From HKST-UBA85 sp035654775 (GTDB lineage Bacteria; Bacteroidota; Bacteroidia; Flavobacteriales; Flavobacteriaceae), in the NCBI GenBank assembly GCA_035654775.1, contig DASRWB010000005.1, positions 1-37,709 of the forward strand: a DNA stretch of 37,709 nucleotides, written 5' to 3'. The notes beneath the pieces were generated by a model. That model did not search any database, was not told where the DNA came from, and was given only the letters and a program-made list of their open reading frames with translations. Both the position numbers and the translations under genes were made by a program. Shown here one piece after another: positions 24,873 through 32,735 of the stretch. Each line of letters begins with the position of its first letter. The first letter of the stretch is position 1.

Positions 24873-25745
24873 TTATACTTCATGCATTACCAGAATAGGC
24901 ACTCCGGCGTGTGCAATCACTCTTTTTAAAAAAGGTTTTAAGGTTGCGGCACCAAGCATGCTGTGTTTTTTACTGATAAAGGCAATCATGTCGCTATTGC
25001 GGCTAAACACAAAAAGGTTGATTATGTTTTCTAAATCGCGATATGAGGCTTTTTTCATGAAATGTTCAGGTAGTGTGTAGTGAGTACAGCTTACTTCTTC
25101 AAAAATTTCTTCGAGCAGGCGTTTGTGCCGATTTTGGTTTTCATCCAGTGTGTCACTTTCCATTACATGTAGTATGGCAATATTTGCCAAACTACTTTTG
25201 GCAATGTGTATGAGCGATTTCAGTTCCCGTTTTTTAAGTTGCGTTTTGTAATCTGTGGGAAAAACAATTTCTTTTGGCAACTGATGCTTTCCGTATTCGG
25301 GAACAACTATTACCGGGCAGTTTCTAACTTTTTCTATCACATAGCTTGCCTTGCTGCCCAGTATGCTCTTTCGGGCGTTGGTTTTTCCTTTTGTTCCCAT
25401 GACAATCATTTCAATATCTTTCTCTTCCACTGTGTTTTTTATAGCTTCTACAGTATTGTTAAATACCGAAAGGGTAGTGAAATTGTGTCTTTGGCTGTTG
25501 CCGTTTTTAAGCACTATTTTATTGATTATTTTTGCCAGTTCTTCTTCTGATTCTTCTTTGGCTTGTTCATAAAGCTCACTGCCTACATCCATATTCAACA
25601 AATTGGGTAAAAGCGGATCGATTAAGTTAAATACATTTAAAATGTAGAAGTTACAACTTTCATTTTTATAAAGGCGTAAGGCATATTCCACAGCTACCCA
25701 CGCATTTTCTGAAAAATCGGTGGGTACTAAAACATTCGTTTTCAT
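24873..25745 (-). CDS. Universal stress protein, tandem UspA domains (copy 1)
   Basis: 290 residues with two UspA domains (about 1-145 and 150-290). The first starts NVLVPTDFSENAWVAVEYAL and carries the ATP-binding pattern G-x2-G-x9-GS (GTKGKTNARKSILGS near residues 117-131). The second has lost that motif and instead carries FISKKHSMLGAAT, related to the other copies here. It is likely a cytoplasmic nucleotide-binding regulator of survival under stress. It is the first gene of an operon with the eRF1-like gene and has its own FNR-type box. Confidence 0.93.
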   Translation of the reverse strand: MKTNVLVPTDFSENAWVAVEYALRLYKNESCNFYILNVFNLIDPLLPNLLNMDVGSELYEQAKEESEEELAKIINKIVLKNGNSQRHNFTTLSVFNNTVEAIKNTVEEKDIEMIVMGTKGKTNARKSILGSKASYVIEKVRNCPVIVVPEYGKHQLPKEIVFPTDYKTQLKKRELKSLIHIAKSSLANIAILHVMESDTLDENQNRHKRLLEEIFEEVSCTHYTLPEHFMKKASYRDLENIINLFVFSRNSDMIAFISKKHSMLGAATLKPFLKRVIAHAGVPILVMHEV

Positions 25746-25767
25746 TGTACGGATTATTAGATACTGT

Positions 25768-25810
25768 TAAAATTACTTCATTTTCAGGCGCTCAGAAATG
25801 ATAAAAATCA
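25768..25810 (-). promoter_or_regulatory. FNR-box-type promoter of usp copy 1
   Basis: TGATAAAAATCA (25799-25810), 23-nt spacer, then TAATTTTA (25768-25775, minus strand). The box begins 2 nt before the preceding usp stop codon (25812). The predicted start is near 25763. Confidence 0.62.
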
Positions 25811-25811
25811 G

Positions 25812-26654
25812 TTATGCTTTTGTCGGAATAACCCATAGCGGAATATTTAAATGAAACCCTATTTGCTTGATGACCGGCTGAAAAAAAAGATTTTCAAAAA
25901 AAGAATGCTTGTTATTGACCATTACCAGCAGGTTAATGCGTGATTTAGTCTGAAATTCGGCAATGGCCTTGGGAATGTTTTTATGGCGTTCAATATGGAA
26001 TAGATGCGCTACTTTTTTAAGCTGTTTTTCCAGTGTTTTTCGATTGGTTTCTTGTTCTGCGGTTAATTTTTGCCCGTTTGACACATGAAGTACATGAATT
26101 CTGGCATGATAGGCCGAGGCTATCTCTATTACAGGTTGCAACTGCTTTTTTTGGAAATCGATTTCTAAGTCTGTGGGAAAGAGCATTTCCAAAGGCGATT
26201 CAAAATGAAAATCGGAAGGCACCACCATTATGGGGCATTTGGCATTTTTGATGACATGAATGGCATTTGAACCCAATAACACCCGTTTTATGCCCGAAGC
26301 TCCTTTGGTTCCCATCACAATCAGGTCTACTGTTTGCTGTTTATACAGTTCTTCGATTTCCAAAACCAACATATTAAAAGCTGATTTTTGAGTGAACGTA
26401 TGTTTCGGATTGTTGAACTCCTGTTTTATTTTCTTCGCAATTCTTTGTAGTCCTTTTTTGGATGTTTCTTTCATGGCATCCACAATATCCAGTTGCGCCG
26501 AGCTGGATTGCATATACTCGTACTGAAATATTATGGGTGTGTAGGTATTTAACAACGTGAAATGACACTCCTGCTTTTTAAACAATTGTAGTGCATAAGC
26601 AATTGCATTCCATGAGTGCTCTGAAAAATCGGTGGGTAATAGTATTTTTTTCAT
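25812..26654 (-). CDS. Universal stress protein, tandem UspA domains (copy 2)
   Basis: 280 residues from the ATG at 26654 (MKKILLPTDFSEHSW); a TTG 21 bases upstream is rejected. The first UspA domain keeps the G-x2-G-x9-GS nucleotide motif (GTKGASGIKRVLLGS). The second is degenerate, with LVMVNNKHSFFENLFFQPV. Only 25 bp separate it from copy 3 upstream, with no FNR-type box between, so the two form one operon. Confidence 0.92.
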   Translation of the reverse strand: MKKILLPTDFSEHSWNAIAYALQLFKKQECHFTLLNTYTPIIFQYEYMQSSSAQLDIVDAMKETSKKGLQRIAKKIKQEFNNPKHTFTQKSAFNMLVLEIEELYKQQTVDLIVMGTKGASGIKRVLLGSNAIHVIKNAKCPIMVVPSDFHFESPLEMLFPTDLEIDFQKKQLQPVIEIASAYHARIHVLHVSNGQKLTAEQETNRKTLEKQLKKVAHLFHIERHKNIPKAIAEFQTKSRINLLVMVNNKHSFFENLFFQPVIKQIGFHLNIPLWVIPTKA

Positions 26655-26679
26655 GGGTTTACATTTTACTCTCAAGGGT

Positions 26680-27525
26680 TTACCGTTTTATATTTTGCAA
26701 CACTAAAAACGGAATGGTAATGTGCAGGCTTATCTTATCAATCACAGACTGAAATATGATATTTTCAGAAAAGCTGTGTTTTGTGTTCACCATCACTAGC
26801 AGGTCTGTACTGTTTTCTTTTATGTGCGTATAAATGGCTTCGTTAATATTCTTGCTGTAAACGGTTTTGAATTCAAGGGTGTTTTTACACAATTCTGCTT
26901 TCAAGAACGCCTGATTGTCTTCTTGTACCGGAGATAGTTCTTTGCTTTTTGACAAGTAAAGTACATCTATTTGTGCCCGGTAAGGATGTGCCATTTCACA
27001 CAAGAGCTTTAACTCTCTTCGCTTGTACTGAACAAGATAATTGGTTACAAACAGAATGCGTCGTGGCTGGATGTGCGCATACCCTTCCGGGATAGCCATA
27101 ACCGGACACCGGACAAATTTTAACACCTGCAAGGTATGGCTGCCAAAGGTTATCTTGCGGTCGTTAGTTTCGCCACGTGTTCCCATAATTACAAGGTCAA
27201 TATTTTCAGCATCAACAATTTTTTCCATTTCGCTAATAAACAAGTTGTTGGCATTTCTTATCATGTACTTGTGTCTGGGATTTGGGGAAATTTTATTCAC
27301 CTTTTTTAAGGTTTCTTCCAGTTGCGATTGTGCTCTTTCGGCGACTATTTTTGTCGCTTCGGTTACATTATCCAGCGTTTGCAACACTTTGTCTGAATAG
27401 ATAGTTTCGGCATAGGCATGCATGATGAAAAATTCGCTAATTTCATATTTAAATAACTCTAAAGCATATTTAAGCGCATTCATGGCGTTGTCTGAAAAGT
27501 CTGTGGGAACCAGTATTTTTCTCAT
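26680..27525 (-). CDS. Universal stress protein, tandem UspA domains (copy 3)
   Basis: 281 residues, starting MRKILVPTDFSDNAMNALKY. The first domain has the nucleotide motif GTRGETNDRKITFGS near residues 115-129. The second carries MVNTKHSFSENIIFQSV, close to copy 2, so copies 2 and 3 look like the most recent duplication. It is the first gene of the two-usp operon. The upstream box is slightly degenerate (TGAC-N4-ATCA). Confidence 0.93.
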   Translation of the reverse strand: MRKILVPTDFSDNAMNALKYALELFKYEISEFFIMHAYAETIYSDKVLQTLDNVTEATKIVAERAQSQLEETLKKVNKISPNPRHKYMIRNANNLFISEMEKIVDAENIDLVIMGTRGETNDRKITFGSHTLQVLKFVRCPVMAIPEGYAHIQPRRILFVTNYLVQYKRRELKLLCEMAHPYRAQIDVLYLSKSKELSPVQEDNQAFLKAELCKNTLEFKTVYSKNINEAIYTHIKENSTDLLVMVNTKHSFSENIIFQSVIDKISLHITIPFLVLQNIKR

Positions 27526-27551
27526 GGGTTACCTGTTTATTTATCAACCCT

Positions 27552-27594
27552 TGAAATTACAGGAAATCGAGCACCTAAACTATGACATAAATCA
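27552..27594 (-). promoter_or_regulatory. Degenerate FNR-box-type promoter of usp copy 3
   Basis: TGACATAAATCA (27583-27594) has one mismatch in one half-site. After 23 nt comes TAATTTCA (27552-27559, minus strand). The spacing matches the other promoters exactly. The predicted start is near 27547. Confidence 0.5.
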
Positions 27595-27602
27595 GTTATT
27601 GC

Positions 27603-29315
27603 CTAGCAGTAACTCCCGTAGTTCACACTGCATTTTTGAAGTATCTGATTGGTCTTACTTCCGTAGCGGTAAACCGTAATGCCCTTAAGCTTATATTTCC
27701 ATGCGGTTTTAAAAATTTCTGAAATCATGTCAACGGTGGCATTTTCGGGCAAGTTTATGGTTTTGGAAACAGCATTGTCTGTATACTTTTGAAACGCCTT
27801 TTGATGTAACAAGTGATATTGCCAAGGTATTTCCAGACTGGTTTTAAAAAGGTTTTTTACTTTTTCCGGAATTTCGTCTACACTGCTGATGCTTCCTGAA
27901 CGGCGCACTTCTTCTTCCACTTTACTATTCCAAAAACCCAGGGCTTTCATTTTTTCCACAAAAAGACTATTGGTTTCGTTTTGAGTCAGGTTTCCCAAAA
28001 CTCCCACACGCCGGTAGGCTAGTGCGAATAAAGGTTCGATGGCGTATGACGTATTGGCAATTACCGAGATGGTTCCTGTGGGTGCAATGCTGTTGCACGT
28101 AGCATTTCTCATAGGGTAGGCTGAAGCGTGAATGCTGTGTTTCCACTGCGGAAAAGTTCCGCGTTCAGCGGCAAGATCTCGGGATGCGATGTAACTCTCT
28201 TGTTTTATGAATCGCATGAGTTTTTCGCCCAACTCAACAGCCTTTGTTGAGGCATACGGAATTTCCAGACGGAATAACAATTCTGCCCAACCCATTACGC
28301 CCAATCCTATTTTTCTGTTGGCTAAAGTAATTGCTTTCGTTTCCGATATTAAATAATGATTAACGGTAATGATGTTGTCTAAAAACCGAACGGCCAGTTT
28401 TATGGTTTGCGAAAGTTGGTCCCAGTCTATGTGGCAATTTTTCTTTTTTATCTTGACCATTTTTGACAGGTTTATTGAGCCTAGATTGCAACTTTCATAG
28501 GCCAGCAAAGGTACTTCGCCACAAGGGTTTGTTGCCTCTATTTTCCCGGCTTTTGGCGTTGGGTTGTTTTTGTTTATAGTATCCATGAATAGCAATCCGG
28601 GATCACCGGAATGCCATGCTTGCTGTACTATTTGATTCCAAAGTGCAACTGCCGAAACGGTTTTAATGCTTTTCCTGCCGTTCGGATTTATCAAATGCCA
28701 GTTGCTGTTGTTTTCTACAGCTTTCATGAACCGGTCGGTTATTCCTACAGAGATATTAAAATTTTCTATGGCTATTTTGGATGATTTGGCATGGATGAAT
28801 TCTTCAATATCAGGGTGGTCTACATTTAAAATTCCCATATTGGCGCCGCGACGTTTACCGCCTTGTTTTACATGTTCGGTTACTGTATCATACACTTTTA
28901 TAAATGCCACAGGTCCTGATGAAGTTCCGCCGGTAGTACTTATTATGTCTCCTTTGGTACGAAGTTTAGAGAAATTGAATCCGGTTCCGCCACCGCTTTG
29001 ATGCACCAAAGCAGCATACTTGAGTGTGGTAAAAATACTTTCCAAGCTGTCGTGTACCGGCAAAACAAAGCAAGCGCTTAATTGTCCCTGTTTGCAGCCG
29101 GCGTTCATTAGTGTTGGCGAATTGGGCAAAAACTTCAGGCTGCTCAACAACAAATAGAATTTTTTGGTGTAGCTTGCTTTATCGGTTTCGCAGCTCGACA
29201 CAAATGTTGCCACTCTTTTAAACATGGCTTCCGGGATTTCCTGTATTCCCCTTTTGTTTTTTAAAAGATAACGTTCTTTTAAAATCTGTATTGCATTTTC
29301 GGTGATGTGTGCCAT
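27603..29315 (-). CDS. nrdJ: Adenosylcobalamin-dependent (class II) ribonucleotide reductase
   Basis: 570 residues. It reduces ribonucleotides to deoxyribonucleotides using a B12 radical, and so does not need oxygen. The active-site Cys positions are present in QLSACFVLPVHD, in NPCGE (EATNPCGEVPLLAYESC) and in ESCNLGSINLSK. Other signatures are FLPNSPTLMNAG, HQSGGGTGFNFSKLR, GGKRRGANMG and the radical-site loop NSIAPTGTISVIANTSYAIEP. No ATP cone is present at the N-terminus, and the protein is shorter than many NrdJ enzymes. The C-terminus is a compact tail with Cys at 562 and 570. Class II is preferred over class I because no beta-subunit gene is adjacent and the architecture is NrdJ-like. 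Confidence 0.9.
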   Translation of the reverse strand: MAHITENAIQILKERYLLKNKRGIQEIPEAMFKRVATFVSSCETDKASYTKKFYLLLSSLKFLPNSPTLMNAGCKQGQLSACFVLPVHDSLESIFTTLKYAALVHQSGGGTGFNFSKLRTKGDIISTTGGTSSGPVAFIKVYDTVTEHVKQGGKRRGANMGILNVDHPDIEEFIHAKSSKIAIENFNISVGITDRFMKAVENNSNWHLINPNGRKSIKTVSAVALWNQIVQQAWHSGDPGLLFMDTINKNNPTPKAGKIEATNPCGEVPLLAYESCNLGSINLSKMVKIKKKNCHIDWDQLSQTIKLAVRFLDNIITVNHYLISETKAITLANRKIGLGVMGWAELLFRLEIPYASTKAVELGEKLMRFIKQESYIASRDLAAERGTFPQWKHSIHASAYPMRNATCNSIAPTGTISVIANTSYAIEPLFALAYRRVGVLGNLTQNETNSLFVEKMKALGFWNSKVEEEVRRSGSISSVDEIPEKVKNLFKTSLEIPWQYHLLHQKAFQKYTDNAVSKTINLPENATVDMISEIFKTAWKYKLKGITVYRYGSKTNQILQKCSVNYGSYC

Positions 29316-29367
29316 TGAGATGTTTTTATCCTTAGTTGCGAAAGTTTACACTTCATGTTTTGCGTAG

Positions 29368-29410
29368 TGAATTTACGCTATGTTGCCATTTGTGCCTATG
29401 ATATTTATCA
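29368..29410 (-). promoter_or_regulatory. FNR-box-type promoter of nrdJ
   Basis: TGATATTTATCA (29399-29410), 23-nt spacer, then TAAATTCA (29368-29375, minus strand). The predicted start near 29363 leaves a 48-nt leader. I saw no cobalamin riboswitch in the short leader. Confidence 0.6.
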
Positions 29411-29418
29411 ACAAAGAA

Positions 29419-30261
29419 TTACTCGTGGAGCACCAAAAAAGGAATGTGTGTATGATAGCTAACCTTTTCTACTTTGGTGTGAAATACTATTTGCTGAAAG
29501 TAGCTGAGGTTTTTGGCTACCATAACCACCATATCTATATTTCTGCTTTCAATAAAGCATTGCACAGCTTCTTCAACTTGTTTGTTTGTCAAAAAATAGG
29601 TGTTTTGTTTGCAGGCGCTAAAAAAATCTTCAAGCAGCTCTTTATTGCTTTGTTGATTAAGGGTAAGTTTTTTGTTTTTACCCAGGATATGGAGAATACT
29701 TAAAAAAGCTTTGGTTTCTTCCAGCAACTCTAAAATCGGGTTCAGGGTTTTTATCTCATAGGAAAGGATAAAGTCTGTAGGGAATGCTATTTCTTTAATT
29801 GGTTTGACTGTGGCTTCCAGCGGGACAATTAAGGTGGTGCATTTTACTTTGGTGATAACATTACCGGTATTGCTTCCCATAATGCTGGCTTCCAGCCGTG
29901 AAGCGCCTTTTGTACCCATAACAATCCCGGTTATTCTTTTTTCATCAAGTTGCTTTTTAACTGTTTCTACAAAAGGACCGTACTCGGTAAGGGTATATAT
30001 CTTATGGTTTGGGTTTTGCGGCACTTCTTTAACCAGTTGTTTTACTACCTGTTTTAATTTTTGTTTTGCCGGTTTTAAGTAGAGGATTTCTAAGTTTTCA
30101 CGAGATAACAGGTAAGGCGCATCAAATTCGGCAAAGGTGCTTGGTGTACAGACATGAAACAAAAAAAAGTTGCATTTTGTTTTTTTGAAAAAGTGCAAAG
30201 CGTATACCGCAGCATTCCATGCGCTATCAGAAAAGTCTGTGAGTAGCAATATATTTTTCAC
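29419..30261 (-). CDS. Universal stress protein, tandem UspA domains (copy 4)
   Basis: 280 residues with a GTG start (MKNILLLTDFSDSAWN). The first UspA domain keeps GTKGASRLEASIMGS, the nucleotide-binding pattern. The second is degenerate (MVAKNLSYFQQIVFHT) and has lost the Lys-His-Ser seen in the other three copies. It lies just downstream of the two-component genes and has its own FNR-type box, so it is a likely direct target of that system. Confidence 0.92.
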   Translation of the reverse strand: MKNILLLTDFSDSAWNAAVYALHFFKKTKCNFFLFHVCTPSTFAEFDAPYLLSRENLEILYLKPAKQKLKQVVKQLVKEVPQNPNHKIYTLTEYGPFVETVKKQLDEKRITGIVMGTKGASRLEASIMGSNTGNVITKVKCTTLIVPLEATVKPIKEIAFPTDFILSYEIKTLNPILELLEETKAFLSILHILGKNKKLTLNQQSNKELLEDFFSACKQNTYFLTNKQVEEAVQCFIESRNIDMVVMVAKNLSYFQQIVFHTKVEKVSYHTHIPFLVLHE

Positions 30262-30276
30262 CTGTATTTTTTATAA

Positions 30277-30318
30277 CAAATCTAGCGAAAAATAAACGGC
30301 ACAAAATGATATATATCA
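30277..30318 (-). promoter_or_regulatory. FNR-box-type promoter of usp copy 4
   Basis: Perfect palindrome TGATATATATCA (30307-30318), 22-nt spacer, then TAGATTTG (30277-30284, minus strand), a perfect TAnnTTTG. The leader would be only about 10 nt long. Confidence 0.65.
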
Positions 30319-30337
30319 ACTCGCAAATGCATTCTTA

Positions 30338-31384
30338 TTAAAGACAACTTTCTTTGAGTTTTTGAAGGTTTACCACTTTAATGTTTCGTCTTTCAATTTC
30401 AATAATTCCCTGTTTTTTCAGTTCGGCCATTGCACGGATTAAGGTTTCGGGAGAAATGCCTGCCACGCTAGCCAAATCGTTACGCGATATTTTAATAGGG
30501 TCATTCATGTTATGGTTTAGCTTTTCGGCAAAGGCCAGAATGGTGGCTGCGGTTTTTTTGTTAACCGAGCTGTAGGCCATTTGCAGCAACCGATCTTTTA
30601 CATGGGCCAAGTCGTCTGCCATCAGCCGGATAAACTCAAACATTACCTCGTGATTTTTATCCAGTATGTGTTTGAGCTCTTGTTTAGGAATGGCTACAAT
30701 TTCTGCATCTTTAATAGCTGTTGCTGTTTCCTGATACAAGGTGTTGTTTTCAAATGAAGTAATTCCAAACAACTCCTTTTCATTGTATAGTGCGGTAATT
30801 AATTCTTTTCCCTGTTCGTCCAGTTTGTGACATTTTACGACTCCTTTTGTTAGCAAATACACCCAGTTTTGGTTTTGCTGTTCGGTATAAACTACTTCTC
30901 CTTTTTTGAAAGTGCTGCTTGTTCCGTGGATAGCGATGTATTCTTTTAACTCGTCCAGGGATTGTATAAGAGTATTTTTTGGAGGTTCTGCAGCCTCTCT
31001 GTATTCTTTATTGATTGCGGCTTTGGCCATACGGCTTTTTATGGCTGTCAGAAGTTCATCTTCATCAAAAGGTTTAAGGATATAATCGTCGGCACCAAGG
31101 TTCATTCCTTTTCTAATGTCATGTTTTTCTGTTTTTGCCGATAAAAAAATAAACGGTATGTGTTTGGTTGTGTCGTCTTTAGAAAGCATTTCCAACACGC
31201 TGTAACCATTTAAATGCGGCATAATAATGTCGCAAATAACCATATCGGGTAGTCGGGATTTGGCGAGTTCCACACCAGCTTTCCCATCGGGAGCCGTTAC
31301 TACCTGATAGCCGGAAAGTTCCAGCAGTTCTGCGGTATTTTGTCGTAATACGGTATCGTCTTCAATAAGCAGTATTCTTTTCAT
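30338..31384 (-). CDS. Response regulator with Crp/Fnr-type effector (REC-cNMP-HTH_Crp)
   Basis: 348 residues. The receiver domain covers about 1-120, with acidic pair Asp9/Asp10, phospho-acceptor Asp52 (MVICDIIMP) and Lys104 (ILKPFDEDE). A cyclic-nucleotide-binding-like beta barrel covers about 130-250. A Crp-type winged helix lies at about 295-340. The recognition helix PETLIRAMAEL keeps the Glu313 and Arg317 that correspond to the DNA-contacting Glu and Arg of FNR. No N-terminal Cys cluster is present, so it cannot sense oxygen by an FNR-type Fe-S centre; phosphorylation is the likely input. Its ATG overlaps the kinase stop by 4 nt. It is the best candidate to bind the TGAT-N4-ATCA boxes of the island. 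Confidence 0.94.
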   Translation of the reverse strand: MKRILLIEDDTVLRQNTAELLELSGYQVVTAPDGKAGVELAKSRLPDMVICDIIMPHLNGYSVLEMLSKDDTTKHIPFIFLSAKTEKHDIRKGMNLGADDYILKPFDEDELLTAIKSRMAKAAINKEYREAAEPPKNTLIQSLDELKEYIAIHGTSSTFKKGEVVYTEQQNQNWVYLLTKGVVKCHKLDEQGKELITALYNEKELFGITSFENNTLYQETATAIKDAEIVAIPKQELKHILDKNHEVMFEFIRLMADDLAHVKDRLLQMAYSSVNKKTAATILAFAEKLNHNMNDPIKISRNDLASVAGISPETLIRAMAELKKQGIIEIERRNIKVVNLQKLKESCL

Positions 31385-32592
31385 TTTGAAGCCTTGTTGG
31401 GAATGGAAAATGTAAATTGGGTTCCTGTATTTTCTTTGCTTTTAAAGGAAATCTGTCCGCCTAAATTGTCAATGTGCTGTTTTACAATATTGAGTCCTAT
31501 GCCTGTGCCTTGACTGAGTAAGGCGTTTTCGGCTCTAAAGTATCTTTTGAAGATATTTTTTTGGTCTTTATCAGGAATGCCTATTCCTTGATCTTTTATG
31601 GTGAAAATCGTGTTTTTGGGGGTTTGCTTTACGGTGATTGTTATGGTGGTGTTTTCGGGTGAGTATTTTGCGGCATTATGGATTAAATTGGATAAGATGA
31701 GTTCGATAACTTTTTCGTCCTGAAAGAGCATATAAGCGTCTATGTTTTCGGGGTATTTTATTTGCTGTCCTTCTTTTAGTTCCATATTGGCATTGTATAT
31801 CACTTCGTCCACCACTTTGCTGAGCTTGAATTCTGCCGGCATGTAGTTCATTTTTCCGCTTTCAATTTTTTCAATGGTTAGAAAATCATTTAATATTCCA
31901 TTTAAAAAGTGTACTTTTTCTTTTATGGTTTCGATATGGGTGTCTCTTTTGTCCTGTTGTTCGGTAAGTTTGTACTTGCTTAACAGAATGGCTGAGGTTA
32001 ATATTCCGCTTAAAGGCGTTTTAAATTCGTGCGATACCATGGATAGGAATTTGGTTTTTAAATCGTTGAGTTCTATTTCCTTTTTCAAGGCTTCTTTAAC
32101 TTCATTTTCAGCTTTCAGGCGTTTGGTGTTTTCCTTTTTTAGCTTGGTGATGGTTACGTTTAGCTCGCGGGTTCTGGCCTGAATTTCACCTTCCAACTCG
32201 TTGTTTATTTTTTGTTCTTGTTTTTTTCGTTGTGAAATGTCAATTATCAATGCCATGATGTATTTCTCTCCATAGGCTTCAAAAGGGGTTAGGCTAACTT
32301 CTACCGGAAATACTTTGCCGTTGCTTTTTACCCCGTTGATATCATATCCCAAGCCCATTTTACGGCGTTTGTTTTCGACTAAAAACTGCTTGAAATGCAC
32401 GTCGTGTTGTGCATGCACTTCCTGAGGGATTAGCTTGTTTACGGGTTGTTTTTTGAGGTCTATTCTTCGGTAGCCAAACATTTTACCTGCCGCTATGTTG
32501 GCCTCAATAATTTCACCGTTTTGGTTCACTATCAAAATGCCTTCGGAAACGGTATTAAATAATAATTTGAAAGCATTTTGTCCTTTTAACAT
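31381..32592 (-). CDS. PAS-domain sensor histidine kinase (FixL-like PAS)
   Basis: 403 residues from the ATG at 32592; a GTG three bases upstream is possible. A PAS domain (about 6-120) is followed by a coiled linker (about 120-177), HisKA with His188 in MVSHEFKTPLSGIL, and HATPase with LSNLIHNAAKYSP, DQGIGIPDKD and GTGIGLNIV. No membrane helix is present, so it is soluble. Around His63 the PAS segment KLIPQEVHAQHDVHFKQF aligns without gaps to the FixL haem-ligand region, with the haem His matched. The distal FixL Arg220 position is Tyr here. Haem binding is therefore plausible but unproven. It is the cognate partner of the overlapping response regulator gene. Confidence 0.93.
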   Translation of the reverse strand: MLKGQNAFKLLFNTVSEGILIVNQNGEIIEANIAAGKMFGYRRIDLKKQPVNKLIPQEVHAQHDVHFKQFLVENKRRKMGLGYDINGVKSNGKVFPVEVSLTPFEAYGEKYIMALIIDISQRKKQEQKINNELEGEIQARTRELNVTITKLKKENTKRLKAENEVKEALKKEIELNDLKTKFLSMVSHEFKTPLSGILTSAILLSKYKLTEQQDKRDTHIETIKEKVHFLNGILNDFLTIEKIESGKMNYMPAEFKLSKVVDEVIYNANMELKEGQQIKYPENIDAYMLFQDEKVIELILSNLIHNAAKYSPENTTITITVKQTPKNTIFTIKDQGIGIPDKDQKNIFKRYFRAENALLSQGTGIGLNIVKQHIDNLGGQISFKSKENTGTQFTFSIPNKASK

Positions 32593-32735
32593 CACAACCT
32601 AATTGACCTAAATTCCATGTTTTAAAGATAGTGAAATTTTGATTCCCCTTTACACGAAATGTTTTGTAATCTACTATTGTTGAGTATGTAAGGCTGGTGT
32701 ACTTACTCGTTCAACGGGAATTTTAAAAGAACTTG

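Noticed and set aside
27603..29363. Cobalamin riboswitch in front of nrdJ
   Set aside because: The predicted leader is only 48 nt and shows no B12-box-like sequence, so there is no room for the aptamer.
30338..31384. FNR-type Fe-S oxygen sensing in the response regulator
   Set aside because: Cys residues are isolated (near 51, in the barrel, and at 347). There is no clustered N-terminal Cys motif, and a receiver domain occupies the N-terminus.
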